Source of the DNA: Spirogloea muscicola
Taxonomy: Eukaryota; Streptophyta; Zygnematophyceae; Spirogloeales; Spirogloeaceae
Direction: 5' to 3'
DNA length: 64,000 bases
NCBI GenBank assembly: GCA_009602725.1
Contig: WELB01000043.1
Coordinates: 540,812-604,811, forward strand
Shown here: positions 1-11,300 of the stretch, one piece after another
How the letters are laid out: each line of letters starts with the position of its first letter
Numbering within the stretch: position 1 is the stretch's first letter
The notes under the pieces: generated by a model
Told to the model about the DNA's origin: nothing
The model's database searches: none
Seen by the model: the letters and a program-made list of their open reading frames with translations, nothing else
Position numbers and translations under genes: made by a program

Positions 1-29
1 CCCCCCCTCCTCTCTCTCTCTCTCTCTCG
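1..29. repeat. Pyrimidine tract with (TC)n microsatellite
   Basis: The window opens with seven C residues followed by about ten TC dinucleotides. It lies in what is probably an intron of the oxidase-CFA synthase gene, since coding sequence resumes at 174. A second, shorter TC/TA-rich and C-rich tract lies at about 440-515, inside the next intron. Confidence 0.8.
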
Positions 30-173
30 TCCTGCCACATCTCCTCATCACTATGGATGACTTCAGATCATAGCCCAGTTGATAGGTCGTCTCCTCCATC
101 TTGTGTCCACCCCACGTCATCCACTGGTGGTGGTCCCCTACCTGCTACCTCTTAGCACAAGGTCCGTGTGCAG

Positions 174-3100
174 TGCAGAATTTGGGAGATACGGGCGACC
201 CAGTGCTGGTAACGCTGAACCCCCCGTGCCCCCCGGCACGTGACAAGATAATCAGTCAATGGCGCGCGGAGCACCCGATCCCCAGCCCTGAGGCAGTCAA
301 TGCAGCGCACCGCCTGCCAACCATTCAGGGCCGGAATGCAGTCTGGTTCTGCGGGGCTTACCAAGGTGCTCTGACTACATGCAAACCGCCTGCGCCTTCC
401 GCCCGAAGGAAGCGAATGCCTCTCTTCTGTCACTCTGCTTCTCTATGTCTCTCTCTCTCTATATATATCTCAAGCTCGCTGTCCCTCTTCCCCCCCCCTC
501 CCCCTCCCTTCTCTCCAATCCTGTGCTGGGGGGTGGTTGTGCTACAGGATATGGCTTCCACGAGGACGGTTTCCGGGTGAGGCCCTGGTAGCGCCGCCTG
601 CCTTATGTTTTTCCTCCTATTGTCATTGCTACCTGCCAAGCACGCTGGACCCAGCCAGCAGTCGCCATTGGCAGACCATTCTTGAGAAGCCAACGGCGGT
701 GGCGACGGTGGTGAGCAGGCAGGCCTGGAGGCGGCCAATGGCGTGCTGGGGCGCGCAGGGACGCCCCTTTCCGCGGCGCCGGCGCAGATGGCGGCTGTGG
801 CCACGTGGTGGCAGTGGCTGGCCCGCTTTGTCGTGCTCGCATTCTGCCACGCGTTCGTGCGCACCGGCGTGCTGCTCATCAGCGAAGCAGGCGGCGCCGA
901 GCTTCCGTTCGGCCGTGAGCAGCCCACGGCCTCCAGCACGGCAGCCGCACCGCTGGCGGCTTCGCTGCGCATCAAGCGGCCAGCCTTCTACTGGAAGGTG
1001 GCAACGCGTGCCGACCTGGGTCTGGCAGACGCATACATTGATGGCGACTTTGAGCCCGTGGGCCCTGCTGCCAGCGACCACGGCCTCCTCGCATTCCTTC
1101 TGGTCAGCCTGTCCGCCACCCACAGCTCGCGACAGGGGCCAGCCTGCTGCGTCCTTCCACCGCCGCGGTCGGCTGACACGTCTTGGCGCCTCCTGCTGCC
1201 GCTGCCGCTTCTGCAGCTCCTGATTGCCAACCGGGACCTTGGCCGTGTGCCGGGTCGCCACAGCCGCCTCAATAGGTGCACCAAGAACCTCACATGAGGG
1301 AGCAAACCCACCGCTTATCTTACTTCAGCTTGATGTCCTTTTGATGCTAATGCTTGCCTGCACCGATTTGCCCTGACCGGGTGCTCGTTGTGGAATTGGA
1401 GCCAAGCGGCGCCGGGCCAGGGGTTGGTGGAGCCCCACATTTGTGACGGCCACGGCAGCCTCCGCGCTCGGCTACGCACGCCACCTGCTGCGCGCCAACA
1501 CGCTCACCAACGCGCGCCGCAATATTGCCCGCCACTACGACCTTGTACGAGCGTCGTCGCTTCATGGCCTGCGCCGCGGTCGCTCGGCCCCTCGGCTGCA
1601 GCTGGGCCTCAGCTTTGCTTTGCAGAGCTTCAAGCAGTGGTCATTAGGATGTTGACTTTGCTGGCTCTTGGGGGCCAGATGATGTCTCGAAGGAAATTTC
1701 AATGGCAGTGCAATTTGTGATGCCGGAGTTTGTCTCCTTGCGCTGTGCAAACGCGGCAGAGCAATGACCTGTTCGCGCTGTTCTTGGACGAGACAATGAC
1801 CTACTCCTGTGCAATATTCCAGGTGCTCTGCTCTGCATCCCCAATCTGGTGTGCCTCCTCTGTCTTCCAATTGCAATGTGGCACTGTCACTTCCTCAACC
1901 TGTAGTCACCCTGCTGCTTATACCTGCCACCACGGCGATTGAAAATCACAGGTACCAGAGGAGCCGCTGAAGGATGCGCAGCTGCGGAAGCTGCACCGCT
2001 TGATCGACAAGGCAAGGCGACCTCATTTGCACTCGCACAGCGGAGCCCTTCACAGATGGTGGTGCAGCCGCTGGACAAACAAGGGTCTGGCTTGAGCATG
2101 TAGGTAGTAGTGTTTCACTTCAGAGCTGGTAATCTCGGTGCTCGGCTTTGTACCACAGAGCCAAGTGCTCTTTAACTGAGCATGATGCGGTGATGTGCTG
2201 CCCTGCATGCCACAGGCGAGGGTGGAAAAGCACCATCACGTGCTGGAGATTGGCTTCGGCTGGGGCAGCATGGCAATTGAGCTCGTGCGGACGACAGGCT
2301 GCCGGTACACGGGCATCACGCTGTCGCGCGAGCAGCTCAAGTATGCCAAGCAGCGGGTTTTGGCCGCCGGCCTAAGCGACAACATTACGCTTCTCCTCTG
2401 TGACTACCGCTCCCTTCCCGGCCACGGCGGCTATGACCGCATCATCTCCTGGTACATTGCCAGCCTTCCACAGACCTTAGATTGCAACGCCCTTACAGTC
2501 AATCAAAGTTGCAAGTTGCATGCCTGTGACCAATGTTGCCATTGCCGTCCTCTACGCCTGCAGTGAGATGCTGGAGGCAGTAGGGCACGAATACCTGGGG
2601 CATTTCTTTGGGCATTGCGACAGGCTGCTGGCTATGCAAGGGCTGCTGGTCGTGCAGGTGATTACAACGCCAGAGGAGCGTTACGAGGAGTACCGCCGCT
2701 CCACCGACTTCATCAAGCAGTACATCTTCCCTGGGTGCTGCGTGCCCTCATTCGCTGCTCTCACTGCCGCCATGGCGTCCTCCTCCACCTTCAGGTGAGC
2801 CGCTGGCCTCGCTCATCATCCTCATGTGGCAGCATCACTGTATATGGAGATCATCACATGACTGTCCTCCCTCTGTTGAGCAGATTTGGTAGAAGACCTT
2901 GAAGATCTGCCCTGACTTGTGTGTAGTGCAAGAATGCGTGCTCCTTGGCTATTTCTGAGCAGACTGTGTCTTGGTCGGATCATGGGCACGTGACTGTCCA
3001 CCGCAACCAGTGTGGAGGATGTGGAAAATATTGGGCCCCACTATGCCACCACACTTTTGAGGTGGCGGGACAACTTCCTGGCACACCGCAGGTTATTTCT

Positions 3101-3898
3101 CGTGCTCAGAATCATCACTTGTGTTGCAATTTTGATCCGTGTGTTGGCATGGTTTGCTAGTGCTTGAACTCCTCATAGCTCTGGTGCACTTCATTGTCTA
3201 CATTCAGCTTGCACACTCTTGCAAGGGGCTGGGGTCCCTTTGTCAGAGCGAAGGGCATCCTGAGGGCTGCAGCTGTCAGCTCGTTTGAGGCAGACCCCAT
3301 GAAGTTGGCATGGTCCTCGAAAAGCTGGACTGGCTGGCAATTGCAGCCCTAGCTGGTACTTTACTGGTGAAACATTTCACCCGAATGCAGCATCAATGTT
3401 GTTGCCCCAGGGACATTGTGAAGATGGGCTTCAACGACAAGTTTGTTCGCATGTGGGACTATTACTTTGTCTATTGCGCTGCTGGATTTGTGACCTGCAC
3501 ATTAGGAGACCTTCAGGTACACCGTGTACTTCAGCTGAGCATGAGTAGGGGTTGGCATTACAGACTGCTTCACCCTGCTCTGCACTCCAGCTGCATTGTT
3601 CTGTCAGACACAACTGTTTGATAGTGCAGTATGGGGCCAGAAATAGTTGCCAGTATTGGTGTCATGCACTGAGCAGAGCAGTCGGTACAAGTTTCAGTGG
3701 GCTGCCAGAGCCAGTTGATCCACTGCCGACGACAAATGGCATCCTCGCAAGGTAGCCAGTTGCAAAGTAGTAGGCTCAATTACGTTGCGGATTCTCTGTG
3801 TGCAGGTCGTCTTTGCACGGTCTGGCACGGCGAATGTTCTGGGCAAAGCATACACGTCTCGTAAGTGTTGGTCAAAAGGTATATACAGGGAGTCATAG
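174..3898 (+). CDS. Plant-type FAD oxidase-cyclopropane fatty acid synthase fusion, 3' part
   Basis: Twelve exons are inferred, with all phases agreeing: 174-365, 548-576, 719-1102, 1217-1246, 1407-1544, 1760-1822, 1952-2011, 2216-2451, 2564-2794, 3011-3091, 3411-3516 and 3806-3898. The first two encode the end of the amine-oxidase-like FAD domain (NLGDTGDPVLVTLNPP, WFCGAYQGYGFHEDGFR). The rest is a cyclopropane/mycolic-acid synthase-type methyltransferase, which in this family adds a methylene from S-adenosylmethionine across a lipid acyl double bond. Visible signatures are FYWKVATRADLGLADAYIDGDF, TYSCAIF (the conserved Cys), the SAM loop LEIGFGWGS, CEMLEAVGHEY and RRSTDFIKQYIFPG. A hydrophobic stretch (WLARFVVLAFCHAFV) links the two halves, as in plant homologues. 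The start lies left of the window. Intron 2012-2215 has a GC donor (AAG|GCAAGG). The final exon may instead splice at a GTAAGTG near 3880, so the last few residues are uncertain. Confidence 0.9.
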
Positions 3899-4771
3899 CT
3901 AGGCTTTTCTCTTTTACTTAATTGGCGCTTTACTTTCTGGTCTACCATTGCTAACATTTGCTTTCTTTGTCTACCATTGCAATTATGCCTTGCATAATGC
4001 CACCTTGACAGGTGCAGCTTTAACAATTTGACTTAAGGTTGCTATGTATTCTTCATTGCTTGATCTAATTTTGGACTGAACACAGTTTTACAGACAATAA
4101 CACTAGCCAGACTAAAGCTATGTGTCTTAGAGTGGATAGTGCTCCAAGTAGAATTCTGCCAACACTAATGTCAACATACTTGCGTGCAAGTTCAGGCACA
4201 TGGTGTTGCGGCGGCACAATCAGAAAGCTAACAAACACAAGACAATCTTGCAGCAGAGCCTGTCACATTGCCAATTTCGTTGGTATGTTGTCTTGTGATC
4301 CTTCATGCAAGGAGGTTCTCTTCGTTGGCCAGGCCATGGTCTAAAACTGATATGTCACCCATCTGGTCAGCTAAGCTCAACCTGAAAAACGAGGGGAAAG
4401 AATTGCAATGAGAGTAATCATTGAGACTTCAGAATTTCTTGCACCTCATGCAAGCAGCCACTGCAAGTCAAAAGACTGTGTTATTGCATGCTCAACACAA
4501 GTGCCCCAAGCCTTGTATCTCGAAGCACCTGCGGCGATGCCTGTACAAGTCATGAGAGATGTCCATGGTACTTCCTGACAAGAAAGATGACCGTGATGAT
4601 GTTCCAGCTCGCAACACCGAATTTTGCCCATATGTCAAGCTGTTTTCTTTCTTAGCCTGCTTCACCACCATTGCTCTGGAGCAGCACCACTGGTGCCTGC
4701 ACTTGCAACAGGAGAGGTTTAGAACTTTGGATTGCTGTAGGGCCTTCAATTTGCCACTAGATGCGTCCTCG
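3899..4771. other. Intergenic, converging 3' ends
   Basis: I see no coding exon here on either strand. The oxidase-CFA gene ends at its left side and the minus-strand zinc-finger gene ends at its right, so it should hold both 3' untranslated regions. Base composition is more AT-rich than the flanking exons. Confidence 0.5.
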
Positions 4772-6514
4772 TCAGCCCTGCAACACCTTGTACACCTCGT
4801 AGACTGTGAAGATGGCACAAGGATGTTGTGTTGTCGATTGAGGAGCGCCTTTCATATGGTGTGCCCTTCGACTATCTTAGCAGCGATGATGATAAGCAGG
4901 TGCGGTGAGTGCGGTGAGGATGAACCAGTACCTTGCAGCACTGTGATGAAAAGGACATCTTTCCTGAAGAGCACACCCTGATTCTGTGCAGAAGTCTGGA
5001 CAGTCAATTGCCATTGTAGACGGCGTTGCTGCTGCTCTTGAAAATGCATCTTCCCAATCTGCTATTGCAGCCATACTGCACACATCCAACTGATGATTGG
5101 AACTGCTTGAGCTTAGATGTAGCCCAGGACATTAATCAGTGTATATATTGAACTACCAGCGATGCATGTAGATACAGCCCAGGCAAATCTTGTGCGGGTG
5201 TCATGTTGCTCCTGACGAAGAGTAATGTCATATTATTTGTAATAGAGGTTGAAATCAGAGACTATCATGGCTGGTCATGATGATTGAAGCTACGCAGAAT
5301 GAGGCGAATCAAGAAGGCAACACTGTTGGATATTCAGGTGACAAGAGACACCTTTCTAGGACTGCAGCCAGAAGTCCTGCGAAGCTGCCAATATAATATT
5401 AATGACCAGAAAAGCGCTGGTGATGAATTGATCAAATGCAGTGGTCCTCCCTCATTGCAGCTATTGTGATCTTGTATGCCATCTTTCAGGCCACTAGCCT
5501 CCAATCCCGCTTCTTCTACGCTTTTCAAGACAAAGTCAACCTGCGGTTGATATGTAAAGATAGGCAGGACGAGAGGCCAGGTGAGTGCTTGCTAAAGAAA
5601 TGTGGAGCATCCTGTGCCCCTTCATACTATTAGGTGCTGGCGGCAAATATGTAGCTGAGCCATATGCACTCCAGAAGCAGCAAGAGCACTCGAACTTAGG
5701 CTTAATGTACAACAAAGATCTAACTGCTGTTCTTGCAGAAACAGCAGCTACAGCACTATGATGAAGCCACTGTTGGCCAGATACGGAGAAGCGTAAAAGG
5801 AATACATCATCAAGCAGTCAATAGCTTCATATATACCTGACCCCAACTTTGGTCCAAAGTATGCCACCAAGTGATGACAAGCAAGTCTCCTGGCTTTGCT
5901 TCTCTCAAAGGAGGCCTATTTTCAAGCACACATTCTTACTCAAGCTGTATTGTAGCGGTTGCTCTAGCGGATGGCAATCATATGCCCTCAAGTACTGTGA
6001 TAATAGCATGGCAAGGTGGCAAACAGACATGTTGACCGTTGATCGCACGATCGGGAGGATATCAACCGTTTGTTTAACCGCCTTCTTACAGGAGTATGAG
6101 ATCTTCATTGATTGTTTGTTGCGGGCCTGCTCTTGCTGAGGTGATACGAATGTGTGGTTTAAGTTTAGTCCATAATAACCTGCAGCTGTACGAGGCAGTA
6201 ACAGCCGCTAAGTAGCATGCTGAGTAGGAGTGTGCTGTTGATGTCATGTCCACCTGCATCTTGGACGCCACAGCACGTTGTCCACTGTCTGCTTTTGTGA
6301 CGCCACGGCTTGCAGCTTTGGCCTGAAAGGTCTGCAACGGGCGACCGTGAGCGTAGTCGCTGACGGTGCCGGAGGCACTGGTTCTGGTGTTGACCCTGCT
6401 GGCGCTGGTGCCCAAGCCGAAGGCCGCGGGCTGCGGGGACAATCCGGCAGTAGTGGCGGCAGCGGCGGCGGGCAAGCGTCCGCCGCGGCGCGGCGGCACC
6501 AGCGGCGCGGCCAT
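4772..6514 (-). CDS. Putative CCCH zinc-finger protein, middle exons unresolved
   Basis: Two terminal exons are well supported and in phase. Exon 5075-4932 encodes MAAIADWEDAFSRAAA and then CPDFCTESGCALQERCPFHH, whose spacing C-x8-C-x5-C-x3-H fits a CCCH zinc finger, a fold that usually binds RNA. Exon 4865-4772 encodes AHHMKGAPQ to VYEVYKVLQG and a stop. The likely start is the ATG at 6514, opening a basic, Ala/Pro/Ser-rich segment (MAAPLVPPRRGGRLPAAAAA) that resembles an organelle transit peptide or a disordered N-terminus; this exon is open at least to 6254 and possibly to 6090. Between them, exon-like pieces appear near 5994-5940 (YDCHPLEQPLQYSL) and 5530-5470 (VDFVLKSVEEAGLEA), but I could not chain them with consistent phases. 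Two neighbouring genes are possible instead of one. The function is not identified beyond the zinc finger. Confidence 0.4.
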
Positions 6515-6760
6515 GCGCGCGGCGCTGCCTAGGTGGCAACTTGCAGTCGTCGGGAGCGATCGCCGGGCGGGCGGGCGTCAAGGGAGGCCCCCTGCAGGAT
6601 GTGTGTGTGGGAGGCCCCCACGAATGTGCGGATCGAGGCGGGGCCGTGGGAGAAAGTGGCGCCGCGGCGCGGGGGAGTCATTTAAACCGAGCGCGACGTG
6701 CTTTGGCTGTTGCCTCGGGCTATGGACAGGAAGAAGGGCTCGCCCATGGAGGATAGGGGC
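6515..6760. other. GC-rich upstream region
   Basis: This is a GC- and CpG-rich stretch directly upstream of the minus-strand ATG at 6514. It holds no supportable gene. By position it is the likely promoter and 5' untranslated region of the zinc-finger gene, but I recognise no defined motif. Confidence 0.35.
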
Positions 6761-7219
6761 TGGAAAATTAAGTTCGTGTGGGAAAGGCCAGCCCAAAACG
6801 AGAATGAGCAAAGTTCGAGAAGGGGCCTAGGGAAGAAATAAGGAAAACAAGCACATTAAGAAGTTAAGCAGCTATGAAGCACTCAGTAACCCCTGCTAAG
6901 CAGCCTTAGGTCAGAGAAAGTTGGCTCCTTGAAGCGGGTCCCATTGCCAGGGCCAGAGGTAGCTGCGAGGGCTCGTCCGGCACGCAGGTTCAGACAGGGA
7001 ACCCGTACCCGGAGAATAGTTTCTCTTACCTGCGGCTGCTCAACAGGAGCATCCTGTGGCCACTTCGGCCGCTGTGTGCTTTAGTGCTTTAGTGCTTTTC
7101 TTCTGCTTTAGCGCTTCTCCTGGCCCCTTCGAATGTTGTTCGTTCTTTGCCAGGGCTGGCCGATCACAGCCATCGCCCTCTACTGGAAGAAAGATGGCGC
7201 GAAAAAAAATAACCAGTAG

Positions 7220-7513
7220 ACACGAGACGATGCAGACGGAAGTTTACCGGATGCGCCTGGCCGTCTCTTTGCAGCAGTCCCTAGCTTTTGCGGTCCACTT
7301 GCGCGCAGGCCGCGCTCTGGCGGCGGCCTCCGACTTCCATCAGGGCGACGTCTTTCCGCCTGCTAGCTACTCAGACTTGCATCTACTGACGAGAGGTTAC
7401 TGAGAGGTCGCTTACTGCTGTCTCAGTCCTTAGCACTCCGACTCCTTCAGACCTTGTCCATTCTTTTGGGCTGGCCTCTCCCAGCCACCAGTTAATCTGG
7501 CCGCGCTTGCTCC
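7220..7513 (+). mobile_element. LINE 3' end with complete tail
   Basis: The C-terminal end of the LINE ORF (VYRMRLAVSLQQSLAFAVH to SDLHLLTRGY, stop at 7401-7403) is followed by a tail of about 110 bp containing CAGACCTTGTCCATTCTTTT and GGGCTGGCCTCTCCCAGCC. It ends near GGCCGCGCTTG. The same tail end is seen at 36190 and, reversed, at 32940, so it defines the 3' terminus of the family. Confidence 0.75.
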
Positions 7514-7515
7514 AG

Positions 7516-7840
7516 CTCAGTACCCCGCGAGTGAGCAACATCAAGTCTGAGTGACTCGCTGCAGGAAAAGAAGCACTCCGGCGAGACCCTGAGGCAGCAG
7601 CCCTAGCGCGACCGGCACGCGTGTGGACTGCGTGAGCCACGGAGCGCTGGAGAGCGATGGAGAGCTGCATGCGAAAGACCTGAGCGAGCGAGCCGGCAGC
7701 ATTGAAGCCCGGCACCACCCCTGGCTGACCCGCTCACCGATCAATGGCCTGCCGGGCAAGCCGCTGCAGGAGGTCCAGCCAGCGACTACCGTAGGCCTCG
7801 TGTATGTCGATCGCAAGGGCCGCGATGTCATCCCCAATCC
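7516..7840 (-). mobile_element. LINE C-terminal fragment, second subfamily
   Basis: Read on the minus strand, the segment encodes a diverged version of the LINE C-terminus: AIDIHEAYGSRWLDLLQRLA, then GFNAAGSLAQVFRMQLSIAL and HAVHTRAGRARAAAS. It abuts the preceding plus-strand copy tail to tail at about 7515. No start or other LINE domain is present, so it is a 5'-truncated insertion. Confidence 0.65.
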
Positions 7841-9345
7841 AGCGCTCTTTGGCTCATGTGTTCCAAACGCGCGCTGGCCGCGCTATGGCTGCTGCCTCAG
7901 GGTCTCAGCAGAGTGCCGCTTTTCCTGTCGAGTTATTCTGATTTGCTATTGCTCACTCCTGGCTACTGAGCATCCATCTGAATCATTTCGGTCTTGGTGT
8001 GTATTTTTGTCTTTCCGGGCACTGTACTGTGGCCCTTGAGGCCTGCAGACATTGTCCATTCTTTTCTGGGCTGGCTTTGCTAGCCCCTCTTTTCCTATGG
8101 GCTTTTCTATTCTCTTTTCTTCCCAACCGGGTGATCCGCGTGTTTGCACTCCTTGCCGCGAGCAAAGGAAGAGTCTTTCTCTCGACAAAAGCCCCTCGAC
8201 AGGAAGAAAAGCTCTTCCAATGCAAAGCAAGTGGCAGAACTTGCTGACGTTAGACGAGGATGACACTCCCTCGGACACTTTCCGCCCCCCGAGCTTACAA
8301 GTCGGTGGCATTCGCTTCTTGCTTTATTTGAGGCTCCTCACTCGTTGCTACTGCGTGGTCCCTCCTCCGCCCGTTCTGACATCGCATCTTCAGGCCCCTC
8401 CGTCATTGTGGCTTTAAGCCCCTCCGTCATTGTGCCCTTCGAACCTCTGCCAATTCTTTTTGGGCTGGCTTTTCACAGCCCTTGCCCCCATCGGGAGAGC
8501 CACTTCCTTTAGCCTTTGGGCCACTATTAGAAGAATCTCTCTCTCTTTGGGCTGGCCAATCACAGCCATCCCCACTACTGGAAAAGTCTACCTTCTCACA
8601 GCCATTGCCTCGCATGGGAAAAGCTGTTTCGTGTAGCGCCTTTCAGCATCGCCCTCAACAGAGAAGAGTCTCTCCTCTCACAGCCATTGCCTCAGATTCG
8701 AAGAGCTGTTTCCTGTAGCCTCATTCGGGTGTTCGAACCTTGTCCATTTCTTCTCTTCTTATCCATTCCTTCTGAGATGGCTTTCATAGCCCTCGCCCCG
8801 ATTCGTTTGTGGCAGGCTCATGCAGCGCACTTGTGGGAAGGCCGCGCTTTGGCTGCTACTTCTAATTCTCGTCCAGAGGCGCGCTGCTAGCGAGGCGTGC
8901 AGTGCCGATGGACTGAAAAGGAAGGCCAGATCAAGCTCCTAGACTGTTTGGTCAAAAGCTAGTGCAAAGAATGAGAGTATGGGGCTCCAAAAAGCAAGAC
9001 TGAATAGGGGGAATGAAGCAGCAACATCATTTGCAAAGCAGCTCTTCCAAAGGGGAGGGGGGGGCTGTGAATGGCCAGCCCAGAAAGAATGAGCAATGTT
9101 TACCGACGATGCACAAATACGCACACACACACACTCTCACCGACGAGGCAGAAATCTTGCCGACTTAACGCCTCCAGCTGCTGCTGTGTTGGCAGCTGTG
9201 CAGGTTAATATGGCCGAGGGTACGTCGGCAAAGTCCTGGATTCATGCCACCTATGAATCCTGGTCGGAGCTTCTTGAGGTCTCTTTCTGACTTGCGGCTG
9301 CTGATTCGTGGTCACTAAGAAATGGCTCGCCCATTAAGAAAAGAG

Positions 9346-9364
9346 GGGCTAGCAAAGCTAGCCC
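9346..9364 (-). repeat. LINE-tail stem-loop, perfect 8-bp arms
   Basis: On the plus strand the sequence is GGGCTAGC, loop AAA, GCTAGCCC; in LINE sense the loop is TTT. Sister copies are at 8068-8086 (GGGCTGGC-TTT-GCTAGCCC), 9435-9453 and 51125-51143 (GGGCTGGC-AAA-GCCAGCCC on the plus strand). The sixth pair varies as A-U, G.U and G-C, so pairing is kept while the sequence changes. Confidence 0.7.
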
Positions 9365-10720
9365 AGAAAAGAAAGGACAATGTCGCAGGCCTCAAGGCCA
9401 CAAAACAAGAAGAGGCTCGCCCATAGACGGAGAGGGGCTAGCAAAGCCAGCCCAGAAAAGAATGGACAATGTCCGCAGGACTCAAGGGCCACAAAACAGT
9501 GCCCGTAAAGACAAAGCTACACACCAAGACACGAAATGATGCAGATGGATGCTCAGTAGCCAGGAGTGAGCAACAGCAAATCAGAATAACTCGAAGCAGG
9601 AAAAGCGGCACTCTACCGAGACCCTGAGGCAGTAGAGAAGTGGCACTCCCAATGGGGGCAAGGGCTGTATAAAGCCAGCCCGAAAAGAACTGACAAAGGT
9701 TCGAAGGGGCCATATGACGGAGGGGCCTAAAAAGCGCTAAGCAGCTACGAAGGGGCCTGAAGATGCTATGTCAGAATGGGGGAGGATGGACCACTGAGTA
9801 GTTACGGGTGAGCAGCCTCAATCCGACAAACTAGCTGCAGGAAAACCATCCCCGCAGCAGCCATAGCGCGGCCAGCGCGCTTGTGGAACGCATGAGCCAA
9901 AGAGCGCTGGAGCGAGACCGCCAGCTTCATTCGAAATACCCGAGCAACTGAGCTCCCATTCGCTGTAGTCTCTCGCGTAGCTGTGTGCTTTTTTGGCGCC
10001 TATCGACCCTTGTTCAACCTTGCTGGGCTGGCCATGCACAGCCCTAGCCCTTCGGGAATCAATTTGCCAAGCGGCAGGCGCCGAGGAACGGGAATACTCG
10101 GATCACCCGGTGGTAGACGAGTTTGTCCCACTCGCCGTCGACGTACATGGAGCCTCTGGCGCAAAATGGCTTGACCTGCATCACCGCCTTGCGCGGCGAG
10201 CAGCGGCCCGCCGCCACGGGCAGCAGGGCGAGCAGCCTGGCTTCAATGTCGCCGGGTCTCTCGCCCAAGTCTTCCGGATGCGCTTGGCCATCTCGTTGCA
10301 GCAGTCCCTTGCCTCCGCGGTCCACTTGCGCGCCGGCTGCGCTTTGGCGGCGGCCTCCGGCTTCCGTCAGGGCGACGTCGTCGTTAGCTCTCCGGCTCCT
10401 TCAGACCTTGTCCATTCCTTTCAAGCAAGCGCGGCAAGTTTTCCGGATGCGCCTGGCCGTCTCTTTGCAGAGCGGTCCCTAGCTTTTGCAGTCCACTTGC
10501 GCGCAGGCCGCGCTCTGGCGGCGGCTTCCGGCTTCCGTCAGGGCGACGTCTTTCCGCCTGCTTCTGGCCCCTTCGTAATTTGGCCCCTTCGACATTTTGT
10601 CAAATTTTTTCGGGCTGGCTTATCACAGCCTCTTGCCGCCATGTGAGAGCGACTTCAGTTCGGAAATCAGCTCACTTCATTTGATTGGCCAGCCCAGAGA
10701 ACGAGTGAAGAAAGTTCGAA

Positions 10721-11300
10721 GGGTCCAGCCCACAGAATGGCCCCTTGCTGGCCGACAGTCACAAGATAGCGAGTGCGGACCCGTAGGGCGGCCCTTCGCC
10801 CTCGGCCAGCCGCCCCTTGCTTCCCTCGCCGCCTACTTGCCTTCAAACTTGGCCGCCCAGGGCATGTGTAACTCAGTAGCCGCCGGACTTCCCCCGCCCT
10901 CACGCCGCGGCGGCGGCTGCGGCGGGCTTCAGCGCAGCCACGCGCGAGGCGCTCTCGGGCGTGGCCGTGCCTGTGGCTTTGCCACAGGCACGACCACAAG
11001 CTCGACCTGCCACTTCCCAATCACAGGCTCCTGGGCCGTCGCTGACGAGCCCGGCTCTCCCGTGGCCTTTTACAAGCCGCCAACGCCAACGCGTCGCCGC
11101 GCCGCGTTGTCTTGTCAGGCTGCGGCCTGTCTCCGCTCCGCCCTCTGAGTATGGCAGGCACGCAGGCAAGCCAGCATAGGTCAGGCTGCATGCTGGGCCT
11201 GCCACAAGCAGGTATCTGTACCTAGTTGGAAGCGACGTCCATTACTGCAGCTTTTGGCGGCTCTGCGTGTTCAGAAGTGACTCTTGAGTCTCTCCTACTC
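10721..11300. other. GC-rich upstream region of the TKI1-like gene
   Basis: This stretch links the LINE belt to the TKI1-like gene. Its centre is very GC-rich and holds the perfect hairpin at 10967-10991. There is an open frame with AAAAAAAGFSAATREAL-like low-complexity coding potential around 10900-11150, but no homology I recognise and no splice path into the downstream exon. The next exon is open upstream only to an in-frame TAG at 11223. I treat the region as promoter or 5' leader. Confidence 0.4.
10967..10991. repeat. Perfect 10-bp inverted repeat, 5-nt loop
   Basis: GTGCCTGTGG, a CTTTG loop and CCACAGGCAC form a perfect hairpin. It lies about 310 bp upstream of the ATG chosen for the TKI1-like gene, in GC-rich DNA. 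It could be a 5'-leader structure, a binding palindrome or a chance feature. Confidence 0.6.

Larger units (their letters stand above)
6760..10720. mobile_element. Belt of truncated LINE 3' ends, both orientations
   Basis: This interval is made almost entirely of 5'-truncated copies of one LINE family. The end of the LINE protein recurs as QVFRMRLAVSLQQSLAFAVH, RAGRALAAASGFRQGDVFPP and close variants. Pieces read on + at about 7220-7513, 7845-8100, 8430-8730, 9990-10420 and 10430-10640, and on - at about 7516-7840, 9320-9660 and 9818-9960. Each is followed by a 3' untranslated tail with TTGTCCATTCTTTT and a short stem-loop (GGGCTGGCCAATCACAGCC or GGGCTGGCTTTGCTAGCCC). The best delimited tail end reads CAGTTAATCTGGCCGCGCTT. 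Copies are truncated at many points and abut head-to-head and head-to-tail, as expected from repeated dead-on-arrival insertion. At least two diverged subfamilies are present. I see no host gene inside. Confidence 0.75.

Noticed and set aside
4559-5090. Plus-strand coding-looking stretch (IEERLSYGVPFDYLSSDDDKQ followed by KSGQSIAIVDGVAAALENAS)
   Set aside because: It is antisense to the CCCH exons, which have phase-consistent splice sites, a zinc-finger motif and a stop. The plus-strand reading matches no family.
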